NCBI GenBank assembly: GCA_040391605.1
Contig: JBEBXK010000005.1
Span: 79,852 to 143,851 of the forward strand
Reading direction: 5' to 3'
Length of the DNA: 64,000 nt
Source: Vulgatibacter incomptus_A
GTDB taxonomy: Bacteria > Myxococcota > Myxococcia > Myxococcales > Vulgatibacteraceae
In this document: piece by piece, positions 19,475 through 28,028 of the stretch
Numbering within the stretch: position 1 is the first letter of the stretch
How the letters are laid out: the number at the start of each line of letters is the position of its first letter
Made by a program: the position numbers and the translations under genes
The notes under the pieces: generated by a model
Database searches by the model: none
Told to the model about the DNA's origin: nothing
What the model saw: only the letters and a program-made list of their open reading frames with translations

Positions 19475-20662
19475 GTGTACGACCGCAGTCCGCCGATCTT
19501 CCTCCCCCTCTTCTTCGCGCTAGCAGTCGTCTCGGCAGGCCTCGCCATTGCGATTCTCGTCGCCACGTTCTGGATGCACGCCTTCGGCGAGCTGAGCTAC
19601 GCAGCGCTGCGCGCGAGCCTCGTCGGCGCGGTCGTGCTCGTGGGCGCGTTGGTGGTGGCCCTGGTCGCCTTCGTCCTCGCGTACCAGCTGACCTCCTCCG
19701 CACGGGAGGCGGCATGGCGGAAGAAGGTGCAAGGCTGGATCGAGTGGTGGCGCCGCGCCCTGGCTGGAGAGGTGGGGCCTGCGCCCCGCCCGCTGCCGAG
19801 CCCGGCCATCGAGGCATGGCTCCGTCTAAGGGAGGAAGGGGAGTCGGACAAGGACGCCTTGGAGAAGCTCGCCCGCGATCTTGGCGTCGTCGACCTGCTC
19901 CTCCGACGCCTCCGCTCGAAGCGGCGTGCGAGGCGCCTCGCCGCCATCGAGGATCTCTCGCGTGCGAGGCTGGAGGAGGGGCTGGAGCCGCTCCTCGCTG
20001 CGACGAAGACAAGGGATCGGATCGTGCAGCACCTCGCCCTCCGCGGCGCCGCCCGAACCCTGGCCAAGGTCTCCGCGCCGGCCCGGGAGCGCGCGACCGG
20101 GGCCTTCATCGACGCGGTGGCTGCTGCCGGCCTGCCCACCAGGCCATTGGAGGAGGTCCTGCTCCTGCCAGGTGACGCCGCCGCCCCGATCGTCACCGAG
20201 CTCCTCTCGAGACCCGGCCTCGAATCGGGGCATCTGCGAGCGGCCCTGGCCGCGGCCCGGCAGCTCGGGCTCAGGGATGCTGCCGCCGCCATCGAAGCGC
20301 TGGGGGGCCATGAAGATCCCGAGGTTCGATCCGCCGCGCTCCAATCCCTGGCGGCGGTGGGGAATCTCAGCTCGGCAGGAACGAGCGCCATCCACGCGGG
20401 CTTGGCCGACGAGCGCGCCTTCCTGCGCATCCATGCCACCCGCGCGTCGGCCCACCTCCCGGAGCCGGAGGCGCTGGAGATCCTCTGGGATCGTCTCGGC
20501 GATCCTTCGTGGTGGGTGCGGGTGGCGGCGGCGGAGACCCTCCGAACGCTCGGCGCTCCCGGCCGCGCCTGCCTGGAGAGAGCCGCGCGCTCCCACCCCG
20601 ATCGCTTCGCGCGGGATCTGGCCGGCGATCACGGCGCCGTCGTGCAGCGGAAGGTGGCCTAA
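19475..20662 (+). CDS. Membrane-anchored HEAT-repeat protein
   Basis: 395 residues, GTG at 19475. Two transmembrane segments (about residues 8-34 and 47-72) enclose a short loop. A basic amphipathic stretch follows (AWRKKVQGWIEWWRR), then about 300 residues of HEAT/PBS-lyase-type helical repeats. Typical repeat units are DPEVRSAALQSLAAVGN and DPSWWVRVAAAETLRTLGA. By the positive-inside rule the repeats face the cytoplasm, where they could scaffold the glycosyltransferase encoded 2 bp downstream. The two genes are clearly one transcription unit. No enzymatic motif is present; the scaffold role is inference from topology and linkage. Confidence 0.7.
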   Translation: MYDRSPPIFLPLFFALAVVSAGLAIAILVATFWMHAFGELSYAALRASLVGAVVLVGALVVALVAFVLAYQLTSSAREAAWRKKVQGWIEWWRRALAGEVGPAPRPLPSPAIEAWLRLREEGESDKDALEKLARDLGVVDLLLRRLRSKRRARRLAAIEDLSRARLEEGLEPLLAATKTRDRIVQHLALRGAARTLAKVSAPARERATGAFIDAVAAAGLPTRPLEEVLLLPGDAAAPIVTELLSRPGLESGHLRAALAAARQLGLRDAAAAIEALGGHEDPEVRSAALQSLAAVGNLSSAGTSAIHAGLADERAFLRIHATRASAHLPEPEALEILWDRLGDPSWWVRVAAAETLRTLGAPGRACLERAARSHPDRFARDLAGDHGAVVQRKVA

Positions 20663-20664
20663 AG

Positions 20665-22077
20665 GTGGAGCGCCTCATCACGATCCTGCAGCTGGGCCTC
20701 CTCGCCTACTTCGCCGGACTCCAGATCCTCTCCCTGCTCCTGGCCTACCGCGGCATGCGCACGCTCTGGCGCTCCTCTCGCGAGCTCTCCGCCTCGATGC
20801 TCGACGATCTGACCACGCAGAAGATCGGGCTGCCCGTCTCGATCCTGGTGCCGGCCTACAACGAGGCCCACACCATCGTAGAGAGCGTCCGCTCTCTGGC
20901 CCGCCTCGACTTTCCCGAGTTCGAGATCATCGTCATCTCGGACGGATCGACCGACGCCACCGTCAGCTCCCTCGAGGCCGCCTTCGAGCTCGAGGAGCGC
21001 CCCCTCCTCCACGCGCGGCGGCTCCCGACCCAAGAGACGAAGCGGATCTTCGCGTCGCGGCTGCTCCCCAACCTGCTCGTGGTGGAGAAGGCGAGGGCCG
21101 GTAAGGCAGACGCCCTCAACGCCGGCCTCAACCTCGCGAAGTTCCCGCTGGTCTGCACCGTAGACGCCGACTCGCTCCTCGAGGGGGACGCCCTCCTCCG
21201 CGCCGCCCGCATCTTCGCCGACGACGACACGATGGTGGCCATCGGCGGCGCGGTCCGGCCGCTGAACGGCGCGACCGTCGAGGACGGCGCCGTCACCAAG
21301 CTCACGCTCCCTTCCAAGTGGCTCGAGCGGATCCAGATCCTGGAGTACGCCCGCGCCTTCTTGAACGGCCGGGTCGGCTGGGGCAGCTGGAACGCGCTGA
21401 TGCTGATCTCCGGCGCCTTCGGCGTCTTCCGCCGGGAGAGCGTCCTCGCCGTAGGCGGCTATCGATTGGAGACGGTCGGCGAAGATCTCGATCTGGTGGT
21501 GCGGCTTCACAAGCACCATCGGCGCGAGAAGATCCCCTACCGGATCCTCTCGCTCCCGGTGCCGATGTGCTGGACCCAGGTCCCAGCCGATCTCGGCAGC
21601 CTGCGCGCCCAGCGCAACCGATGGCAGCGGGGCCTGTGGGAGACCCTCTGGCCCCATCGGGGCATGCTCCTCCGCCCATCCTTCGGACGCCTCGGCCTCG
21701 TCTCGATGCCCTATCTCTGGTTCTTCGAGGGCCTGGCTCCCCTGCTGGAGATCGTCGGCTACCTGCTGATCCCCCTGAGCCTCTGGCTCGGCATCCTCTC
21801 CGTCGAGCTCGCCCTCCTCTTCCTCGCGCTGGCGGTCGGCTTCAGCCTCCTCCTCTCGATGATGGGCCTCGCGGTGGAGATGCTCCTCGAGAACCGCTAC
21901 AGCTCGCTGCGCGATCGACTCCTCCTGCTGGTCGCGGCCTTTGTGGAGTTGGCCGGCGTCCGCCAGATCCTCGCGCTCGAGCGGCTGATCGCGTTCTTCC
22001 AGCTCTGGTCGCGAAAGGGGCAGTGGGGCCGAATGAAGCGCCAGCGCATCGGCCCCCTGGAGAAGCCCGCCGGCTAG
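20665..22077 (+). CDS. Processive family-2 glycosyltransferase (membrane polysaccharide synthase)
   Basis: 470 residues, GTG at 20665, 2 bp after the HEAT gene. An N-terminal membrane helix (residues 2-27) is followed by a GT-A catalytic domain. It opens with PVSILVPAYNEAHTI and SDGSTD and has the D-x-D metal site (TVDADS, about 166-168), a GED acceptor-site acid and the Q-x-x-R-W motif (QRNRW, about 315). Q-x-x-R-W marks processive synthases such as cellulose, hyaluronan and PNAG synthases. Three to four membrane helices follow (about 345-450). It should polymerise a beta-linked sugar chain while moving it across the inner membrane. The sugar cannot be read from the sequence. E. coli YaiP is a relative in a similar context. 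Confidence 0.82.
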   Translation: MERLITILQLGLLAYFAGLQILSLLLAYRGMRTLWRSSRELSASMLDDLTTQKIGLPVSILVPAYNEAHTIVESVRSLARLDFPEFEIIVISDGSTDATVSSLEAAFELEERPLLHARRLPTQETKRIFASRLLPNLLVVEKARAGKADALNAGLNLAKFPLVCTVDADSLLEGDALLRAARIFADDDTMVAIGGAVRPLNGATVEDGAVTKLTLPSKWLERIQILEYARAFLNGRVGWGSWNALMLISGAFGVFRRESVLAVGGYRLETVGEDLDLVVRLHKHHRREKIPYRILSLPVPMCWTQVPADLGSLRAQRNRWQRGLWETLWPHRGMLLRPSFGRLGLVSMPYLWFFEGLAPLLEIVGYLLIPLSLWLGILSVELALLFLALAVGFSLLLSMMGLAVEMLLENRYSSLRDRLLLLVAAFVELAGVRQILALERLIAFFQLWSRKGQWGRMKRQRIGPLEKPAG

Positions 22078-22227
22078 CGACAGAGACGCCGAAGGCGCCC
22101 GGCTGGGAGAGGGCGTCGCCAGCTTGGGGCCGGCGCTCGCAGGGCTGGCCGGGGGCCGGGCAGGCGATGGGGCCTCGGGGCCTTCGAGCCTTGATCCGGC
22201 GGGGAGCGTGACATACACCCCTTGCCC

Positions 22228-24246
22228 ATGAAGATCGTCGTTCGACTGCTGTTGGCCGCCGCCCTGATCAGCGGGTTCTTTGCCTGCGTTCCGCCTCGCG
22301 CCACCTTCAACGGGGTGGATATGTCGGCGGATGACGCCTCCCGAGCCCAGCTCGAGGCGGCCCGGGCGAAGGCGAGCGCCGGGGACCACGAGAAGGCGGC
22401 GGAGCTCTTCGAGGATCTGGCGCGGCGGTTCCCGCGGTCGGAGGAGGCGGACGAGGCGCTGCTGGGCGCGGGGCGATCCTGGGAGGCGGTGGGCAAGCCG
22501 CTGAAGGCCCGGGGCGCGTACGAGCTGCTGCTCGAGCGCTACCCCCGCTCGGATAAGGCGCAGGAGGCGGGTGAGCGGGTGGCGGCCCTCGGGGGCTCGG
22601 TGGCCCCCCTCGCTGCGGCGCAGGAGGCCTTCGACCGGCTGCCGGAGGGGAAGAAGCTGGCGGAGGCGGAGCGTCTCGCGGTGGCGGCGGAGGGCGCCGG
22701 AGATGCGGCGCAGGCCCTCCATTGGCGCAAGGAGGCGCTGGCCCAGGCGCGGACGCCGGCCCAGACGAGCCGGGCGGAGGCGGGGCTGCGGCAGCTGGTG
22801 GAGGGGATGGCGGCGGCGGACGTGGAGCGGCTGGCGCCCCTGGAGGACGATCCGATCGCCGCGCCGCTGCTCCAATACCAGCTCGCGATGGTGCACCAGC
22901 AGCATCGCGATTGGGACGAGTTGGAGCGCGCCCTGGAGGACTTCATCTCGCAGAATCCGGGCCACGCCTACGTCGGGAAGGCCCGGGATCTGCTCCGCGC
23001 CGTCGCCGACCGCGGGGTGGTGGAGCCGCGGAAGGTGGGCGTGGTCCTGCCGCTCTCGGGGCCGTACAAGGCCTTCGGCCAGCAGCTCCTCGACGGGATC
23101 GAGCTGGCGGCTCGGGGCTCAGCCATCGAGCTGATCGTACGGGACGACAAGGGCGAGCCCACGGACGCGGCGGCGGCGGTGGAGCGGCTGCTCTACGAGG
23201 ATCATGTGATCGCGGTGATCGGCGGCGTGTTGGTCACCGAGGCCCAGGCGGCCGCGGCGAAGGCAGACGAGCTGGGGCTCCCCTTCGTGACCTTCTCGCG
23301 CTCGGAGACCCTGGTGGAGGGATCGGAGTGGGTCTTCCGGGACATGCTCACCAACCGCGAGATGGCCGAGGCCATCGCGAGCTTCGCGGTGGAGCGTCGC
23401 GGGATGCAGCGCCTAGCGATCCTCCATCCGGAGATCCCGTACGGGGAGGAGCTGCGCGATCTCTTCGAGGCGCAGGTCGAGGCCCGGGGTGGAACGATCA
23501 GCCAGATCCAGGGCTACGAGGATAAGTCGACGACGTTCTCGGAGCCGATCCGCAAGCTGGTCGGCAAGGAGAACCTCCAGGATCGACCGGAGTACCAGCG
23601 CAAGCTGGCGGAGATCCGGGCGCAGAAGCTGGACTCCCGCCGGCACCGCAACGCGGTGGAGAAGATGCGCAACTCGATCTCGCCGCGGATCGACTTCGAG
23701 GCGATCTTCATCCCCGACCAATGGCGGACCATCGCCCTGGTGGCGCCGGCCCTCGCCTTCGAAGACGTGATCACGAGTTGGTGTGACGCGGTGGACGTGG
23801 ATCGCACGAGGCGGACCACGGGCCAGGACGTCAAGCCGGTGATGCTGCTGGGCGCGAACCTCTGGAACCACCCGGAGCTGCCGACCCGCGCGGGCAAGTA
23901 CGTGAACTGCTCGGTCTTCGTCGACGGCTTCTTCGCCGGCTCCTCCCGCCCGGAGGTCGCGATGTTCGCGGACGCCTTCCACGCCGCCAAGGGCCGGAGC
24001 CCGGGGCTGCTGGAGGCCTACGGCTTCGAGGCCGCCCACGTGGTCCGCCAGACCATCGAGAGGGAGCGGCCCGCCAGCAGGCGCGAGCTGGTGGAGGGGC
24101 TGATGAAGGTCGAGTCGTTGCCTGGGCCCATGGGGCCGACGTCGATCAACGAGGCGCGGGAGCTGCGGCATCCGCTCTTCTTCCTCTTCATCGACGCCGG
24201 GACGATCCGAGAGGCCGAGCTGGACTCTCCCGACGGTGCGCTTTGA
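22228..24246 (+). CDS. LpoA-like lipoprotein: TPR region plus periplasmic-binding-protein domain
   Basis: 672 residues, ATG at 22228. The lipoprotein signal is ALISGFFAC. Residues about 35-260 are TPR-like helices (DHEKAAELFEDLARRFPRS is a textbook unit). Residues about 265-640 form a type-1 periplasmic binding fold, starting at VGVVLPLSGPYKAFGQQLLDGIELA and including IAVIGGVLVTEAQAAA and YGFEAAHVVR. This arrangement matches LpoA, the outer-membrane activator of penicillin-binding protein 1A, and the ABC-type branched-chain binding domain from which it derives. There is no permease gene beside it, which argues against a transport role. Charged inserts around residues 440-480 are unusual. PBP activation is inferred from architecture only. 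Confidence 0.7.
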   Translation: MKIVVRLLLAAALISGFFACVPPRATFNGVDMSADDASRAQLEAARAKASAGDHEKAAELFEDLARRFPRSEEADEALLGAGRSWEAVGKPLKARGAYELLLERYPRSDKAQEAGERVAALGGSVAPLAAAQEAFDRLPEGKKLAEAERLAVAAEGAGDAAQALHWRKEALAQARTPAQTSRAEAGLRQLVEGMAAADVERLAPLEDDPIAAPLLQYQLAMVHQQHRDWDELERALEDFISQNPGHAYVGKARDLLRAVADRGVVEPRKVGVVLPLSGPYKAFGQQLLDGIELAARGSAIELIVRDDKGEPTDAAAAVERLLYEDHVIAVIGGVLVTEAQAAAAKADELGLPFVTFSRSETLVEGSEWVFRDMLTNREMAEAIASFAVERRGMQRLAILHPEIPYGEELRDLFEAQVEARGGTISQIQGYEDKSTTFSEPIRKLVGKENLQDRPEYQRKLAEIRAQKLDSRRHRNAVEKMRNSISPRIDFEAIFIPDQWRTIALVAPALAFEDVITSWCDAVDVDRTRRTTGQDVKPVMLLGANLWNHPELPTRAGKYVNCSVFVDGFFAGSSRPEVAMFADAFHAAKGRSPGLLEAYGFEAAHVVRQTIERERPASRRELVEGLMKVESLPGPMGPTSINEARELRHPLFFLFIDAGTIREAELDSPDGAL

Positions 24247-24279
24247 CGCAGTCTCACCCGGAGTATTCAGGGCAGATAC

Positions 24280-25296
24280 GTGTCTGCTGAATCGTCCTCG
24301 AGCGCCGCAGCCTCGGGCGGGCGGGCCGGGCAGCTCCCCGAGCCTGGCGCGCCGACCCCTGACGCGACGCCGGCGAGGCGGCCGTTCCCGACGCTGAACC
24401 TCGTCCTCTTCCTCGCCACCATCGGATCGACCCTCTTCGCCGGCGCGCACTTCGCCGAGGGCTATAGCCAGCGGGCGGCGGCGGGCTGGGGGGCGCTGCT
24501 GCTCGACGGCGTCCCCTTCGCGGCGAGCCTCCTAGGGATCCTCGTCGCCCACGAGATGGGGCACTTCGTCACCGCCCGCTACCATCGGGTGGACGCGAGC
24601 TGGCCCTACTTCATCCCGGTCCCCCTGGGGATCGGCACCTTCGGCGCGGTGATCCGGATGCGGGGGCGGATCCCCACCCGTGACGCCCTGATCGACATCG
24701 GCGCGTCGGGGCCGCTGGCGGGCTTCGTGGTGGCGGTCCCCCTGCTGATCTACGGGATCTCCCTCTCCCACCTGGTGGAGGTCCCGGCGCCGCCGAACTT
24801 CTTCTTCGGCAACCTCTCGGCCTGGAGGCTGGTGGAGGGCTGGATCACCGGGGTCTGGCCCTGGGCCCACGAGTGGCCCATGGAGCCGCAGCCTCTGCTC
24901 TACGTGCTGCTGAAGAAGTTCCTCTTCACCTTGGAGCCCGGCATGGACGTGATGGTCCATCCGGTGGCCTACGCCGCGGTGATCGGCCTCTTCGTCACGG
25001 CGTTGAACCTCATCCCCGTCGGCCAGCTCGACGGCGGCCACGTCGCCTACGCGGTGCTGGGCAAGCGCGCCCGCATGGTGGGGCAGCTCGCCTCCGGCCT
25101 GCTGCTGCTGATGGTGGTCTTCTCCAGCATCGGCTGGATCCTCTGGCTCCTCCTGGTGCGTCGATTCGTGGGGCTGGGACATCCGCCGGTGGATCGCGAC
25201 GATCTGCCCCTCTCCCTCGGCCGCAAGGTGGTCGTGGCCCTGACGGTCCTGGTCTTCTTCCTGACCCTGACGCCGGTCTCCATGGATCTGCTCTAA
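24280..25296 (+). CDS. Site-2 protease, M50 family membrane metalloprotease
   Basis: 338 residues, GTG at 24280, 33 bp after the LpoA-like gene. A Pro/Ala-rich cytoplasmic N-terminus of about 38 residues precedes five or six membrane helices. The zinc motif HEMGH is at residues 91-95 within a helix, and the third ligand motif NLIPVGQLDGGH is in a later helix, as in M50 proteases. There is no PDZ domain, so it resembles the simple archaeal/plant S2P class. An insert between the two catalytic helices carries Trp and Pro (VWPWAHEW). S2P enzymes cut transmembrane anti-sigma factors or other membrane proteins after a first cleavage. No anti-sigma gene is adjacent, so the substrate is unknown. Confidence 0.88.
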   Translation: MSAESSSSAAASGGRAGQLPEPGAPTPDATPARRPFPTLNLVLFLATIGSTLFAGAHFAEGYSQRAAAGWGALLLDGVPFAASLLGILVAHEMGHFVTARYHRVDASWPYFIPVPLGIGTFGAVIRMRGRIPTRDALIDIGASGPLAGFVVAVPLLIYGISLSHLVEVPAPPNFFFGNLSAWRLVEGWITGVWPWAHEWPMEPQPLLYVLLKKFLFTLEPGMDVMVHPVAYAAVIGLFVTALNLIPVGQLDGGHVAYAVLGKRARMVGQLASGLLLLMVVFSSIGWILWLLLVRRFVGLGHPPVDRDDLPLSLGRKVVVALTVLVFFLTLTPVSMDLL

Positions 25297-25437
25297 GGTG
25301 ATTGCCAGACCCGAACTCCCCTTTGCGGCGTACCCTCCAACGCGCCTCCGCATCGGGAGTCGGAGAGGCGCAGACCCTATGGGTTGGTGTTTGACTATGA
25401 TTCGTAGAGTGTTCAGACGCTCGGCGTCGAGGACGGC

Positions 25438-27633
25438 ATGAGCACGACCGTCGCCAAGACCGACCCCATCCTGCGGGTTCTGGGGGAGGGAGGGCTCCTC
25501 TCCCGGGCGGTCCCCGGCTACGAGCTGCGGCCGCAGCAGCTCCGGATGGCGGAGGGGGTGCTCGAGGCCCTCACCAAGGATCGCTATCTCCTGGCCGAGG
25601 CCGGCACCGGCACGGGCAAGACCCTGGCCTACCTCCTGCCCGCGCTGATCTCCGGCAAGCGGATCGTGGTCTCCACCGCGACCAAGACCCTCCAGGAGCA
25701 GATCTTCTTCAAGGACATCCCCCTCCTCGCCGAGGTGCTGGGGGTCGAGGTCCGCGCGGCCTACATGAAGGGGCGCTCCAACTATCTGTGTAAGACCCGC
25801 TTCGAGGAGTTCGCCAAGGAGCCGAAGTTCTCGGTGAAGGCCGAGGCCCAGCGCTGGCCGGAGATCGAGAGCTGGGGCGAGTCCACCGAGAGCGGCGATC
25901 GCGCCGAGCTCGCGCTGCCGGAGAGCTTCGCCGCCTGGCGCGATCTCTCGGCGACCTCCGAGACCTGCACCGGCTCGCGCTGCCCGCTCTACGAGAGCTG
26001 CTTCGTCACCGAGATGCGGCGCAAGGCCCAGGAGGCGCAGATCGTCGTGGTGAACCACCACCTCTTCTTCGCGGATCTCGCCCTGCGCAGCAGCGGCGAC
26101 GGCGAGCACGGCGCCGAGGTGATCCCCCGCTACGACGCGGTGATCTTCGACGAGGCCCACGCCCTGGAGGACATCGCCACCGACTACTTCGGCGTGCAGC
26201 TCTCCAACTATCGCCTGGAGGAGCTGGTCCGCGACGGCACCAAGGCCGCCGCCAAGGCCCCGGCGCTGGCGACGCTCCTGGCGCCGCTGCTGGGGCGGGT
26301 CGAAGGCAGGGCCGCCGGCTTCTTCTCCTCGGTGGAGGCGGCGATGGGCCGGGTCCGCACGGCTGGCGCGGGCGGTCCGCAGGGGGCGAGGCGATTCGCG
26401 CCGGCCGGAGGGAGCGAGGACGCCTATGGCGGTCGCGGCGCTGGCGGACGCTCCCAGAGCGGCAGCGGTGATCTCTTCGGAGGTGGGGGCCGGACCTTCG
26501 GGGCAGGGGCGCGGGCCGGCACCACGGATCGCGGGGCGGCTGCCAGCCAACGCCTCCCCTCCCCGCTCCGGGAGGGGCAAGACTCCACCGTCCGCCTCTC
26601 ATCCGGCGACCTCGACCCTTGCAGCCAGGAGTTGGACGAGCTCCTCCATGCGTTGAAGGAGCTGAGCGCCGCGGTGGCAGGCGCCACCGACGTCCCCGAG
26701 CTGGAGGGCATCGCCAGGCGCTGCCTCACCCTCGGCGACGATCTCTCCTTCGTCAGCGACATCGGCGACGGCAGCCTCTTCGTCCATTACGGGGAGCGGC
26801 GGGGTAGGGGACTCTTCCTCCGGGCCGCTCCCATCGAGATCGCGGACGAGCTGGCGCGCAGGCTCTACGCCACGCTGTCTGCGGCGGTCTTCACCAGCGC
26901 CACCCTCGCCGTCGGCGGTCGCTTCGACTACCTGCGCCACCGCCTAGGCATCGAGGACCACCAGCGCGAGCTGCGGGTGCCCCTGGACGAGCTGCAGCTC
27001 GGCAGCCCCTTCGACTACCGCAGCCAGGCCGCCCTCTACCTGCCCACCCACCTCCCGGAGCCCCACCAACGCGAGTTTATCGACGACGCCACCTGGGAGC
27101 TCGAGCAGCTCTTCGCCATCACCGGCGGCCGCGCCTTCGCCCTCTTCACCAGCGTGCGCAACATGCAGCGCGCCCACGCCCTGCTGGAGCCGCGCCTCCC
27201 CTACCGCGTGCTCCTCCAGGGCCAGCTCCCCAAGGCCCAGCTTATCGAGCGCTTCCTCGAGACCCCCAGCGTCCTCTTCGCCACCGCCTCCTTCTGGGAG
27301 GGCGTCGACATCCCCGGCGACGCCCTCTCGCTGGTGGTCATCGACAAGCTCCCCTTCGCCTCCCCCACCGATCCCGTCGTCGCCGCCCGCATCGATGCCC
27401 TCCGCAACGCCGGCGGCGATCCCTTCGGCACCTACCAGGTCCCCCAGGCCGCCATCGCCCTGCGCCAGGGCTTCGGCCGCCTCATCCGCACCCGCAGCGA
27501 TCGCGGCATCGTCGCCATCCTCGACAAGCGGATCGCGACCAAGGGCTACGGCCGCCAATTTCTCCGCTCCCTCCCCGATTGCCCCCGCTTCGCCCGCCTC
27601 GACGACGCCGAGCGCTGGTGGCACACCGCCTGA
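25438..27633 (+). CDS. DinG-family ATP-dependent DNA helicase with a low-complexity insert
   Basis: 731 residues, ATG at 25438. This is a superfamily-2 XPD/DinG-type 5'-3' helicase. Walker A is AEAGTGTGKT (Lys61). Four Cys that can hold a 4Fe-4S cluster are at 118, 177, 182 and 188. DEAH is at 238-241, TSATLAVGG is present, and motif VI is QGFGRLIRTRSD. Residues about 307-390 are a Gly/Ala/Ser-rich insert unlike the rest of the protein, and its DNA contains a palindrome (26556-26577). DinG resolves R-loops and other structured DNA. The insert sits in the arch region of the helicase and leaves all motifs intact, so the gene is probably functional. Confidence 0.9.
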   Translation: MSTTVAKTDPILRVLGEGGLLSRAVPGYELRPQQLRMAEGVLEALTKDRYLLAEAGTGTGKTLAYLLPALISGKRIVVSTATKTLQEQIFFKDIPLLAEVLGVEVRAAYMKGRSNYLCKTRFEEFAKEPKFSVKAEAQRWPEIESWGESTESGDRAELALPESFAAWRDLSATSETCTGSRCPLYESCFVTEMRRKAQEAQIVVVNHHLFFADLALRSSGDGEHGAEVIPRYDAVIFDEAHALEDIATDYFGVQLSNYRLEELVRDGTKAAAKAPALATLLAPLLGRVEGRAAGFFSSVEAAMGRVRTAGAGGPQGARRFAPAGGSEDAYGGRGAGGRSQSGSGDLFGGGGRTFGAGARAGTTDRGAAASQRLPSPLREGQDSTVRLSSGDLDPCSQELDELLHALKELSAAVAGATDVPELEGIARRCLTLGDDLSFVSDIGDGSLFVHYGERRGRGLFLRAAPIEIADELARRLYATLSAAVFTSATLAVGGRFDYLRHRLGIEDHQRELRVPLDELQLGSPFDYRSQAALYLPTHLPEPHQREFIDDATWELEQLFAITGGRAFALFTSVRNMQRAHALLEPRLPYRVLLQGQLPKAQLIERFLETPSVLFATASFWEGVDIPGDALSLVVIDKLPFASPTDPVVAARIDALRNAGGDPFGTYQVPQAAIALRQGFGRLIRTRSDRGIVAILDKRIATKGYGRQFLRSLPDCPRFARLDDAERWWHTA
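26556..26577. repeat. GC-rich palindrome inside the dinG-like gene
   Basis: CCCCTCCC (26556-26563) and GGGAGGGG (26570-26577) are perfect inverse complements around a 6-nt loop. In frame they encode part of PSPLREG. The same kind of palindrome is common in intergenic repeats of proteobacteria. Here it lies in a low-complexity protein insert. Confidence 0.6.
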
Positions 27634-27681
27634 CAATCTACCAGCGTGGTGCTCCAGCCAGCCTGGGGACTCTCCAGTTTG

Positions 27682-27772
27682 ATTTACCGATCGGGACATT
27701 TCGCGCCGTGAACTCGCCTGAATGCTGGTGCCCTTCGGGATTGAACGGCTATTATGTCCCGGTCGGGTAATT
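27682..27772. promoter_or_regulatory. Paired inverted operator-like sites upstream of hipB
   Basis: A left arm at 27682-27700 (TTTACCGATCGGGACATT core) and a right arm at 27753-27772 in opposite orientation agree at about 17 of 20 positions, with the shared core GGGACAT. They lie about 50 bp apart just before the hipB start. The right arm abuts TATTAT (27750-27755), a possible -10 box. HipB-type antitoxins autoregulate by binding such sites, so this is a likely operator pair. Confidence 0.55.
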
Positions 27773-27791
27773 TTCCGGGAACGGAGGGCCG

Positions 27792-28028
27792 GTGGACACC
27801 GCGAGCCAGGACCAAGAGCCGATCGGCTCCTTCGTGCGGGCGCGTCGGAGGGCGAATCGGCTGACCCAGACCGAGCTGGCCGAGCTGGCTGGCGTGGGCC
27901 TGCGTTTTGTCGTCGAGTTGGAGCGTGCGAAGCCCACCTTGCGGATGGACAAGGTCAACGCCGTGCTCCACGTCTTCGGGATGAGGCTGGGCGTGGTCCA
28001 AGCTGGGCGCGTGAAGGGTGAACCGTGA
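27792..28028 (+). CDS. hipB: HipB-like Xre-family antitoxin/repressor
   Basis: 78 residues, GTG at 27792 preceded by ACGGAGG at 4-5 nt. The protein is essentially one helix-turn-helix of the Xre type: VRARRRANRLTQTELAELAGVGLRFVVELERAKPTLRMDKV. The R-F-V-x-E-L-E-R-A-K-P-T pattern is characteristic of HipB. The C-terminal part (LHVFGMRLGVVQ) would form the dimerising strand. HipB dimers bind operators upstream of their own operon. The gene overlaps the next start by four bases (GTGA), which couples translation with the hipS-like gene. Confidence 0.85.
   Translation: MDTASQDQEPIGSFVRARRRANRLTQTELAELAGVGLRFVVELERAKPTLRMDKVNAVLHVFGMRLGVVQAGRVKGEP

Noticed and set aside
20659..22965. Very long open frame on the minus strand (about 768 codons)
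   Set aside because: It lies opposite two well-supported genes, has Arg/Gly/Leu-rich low-complexity translation and no motif. Such antisense frames are common in GC-rich DNA and occur all along this window, for example opposite hppA, mfd and dnaK.
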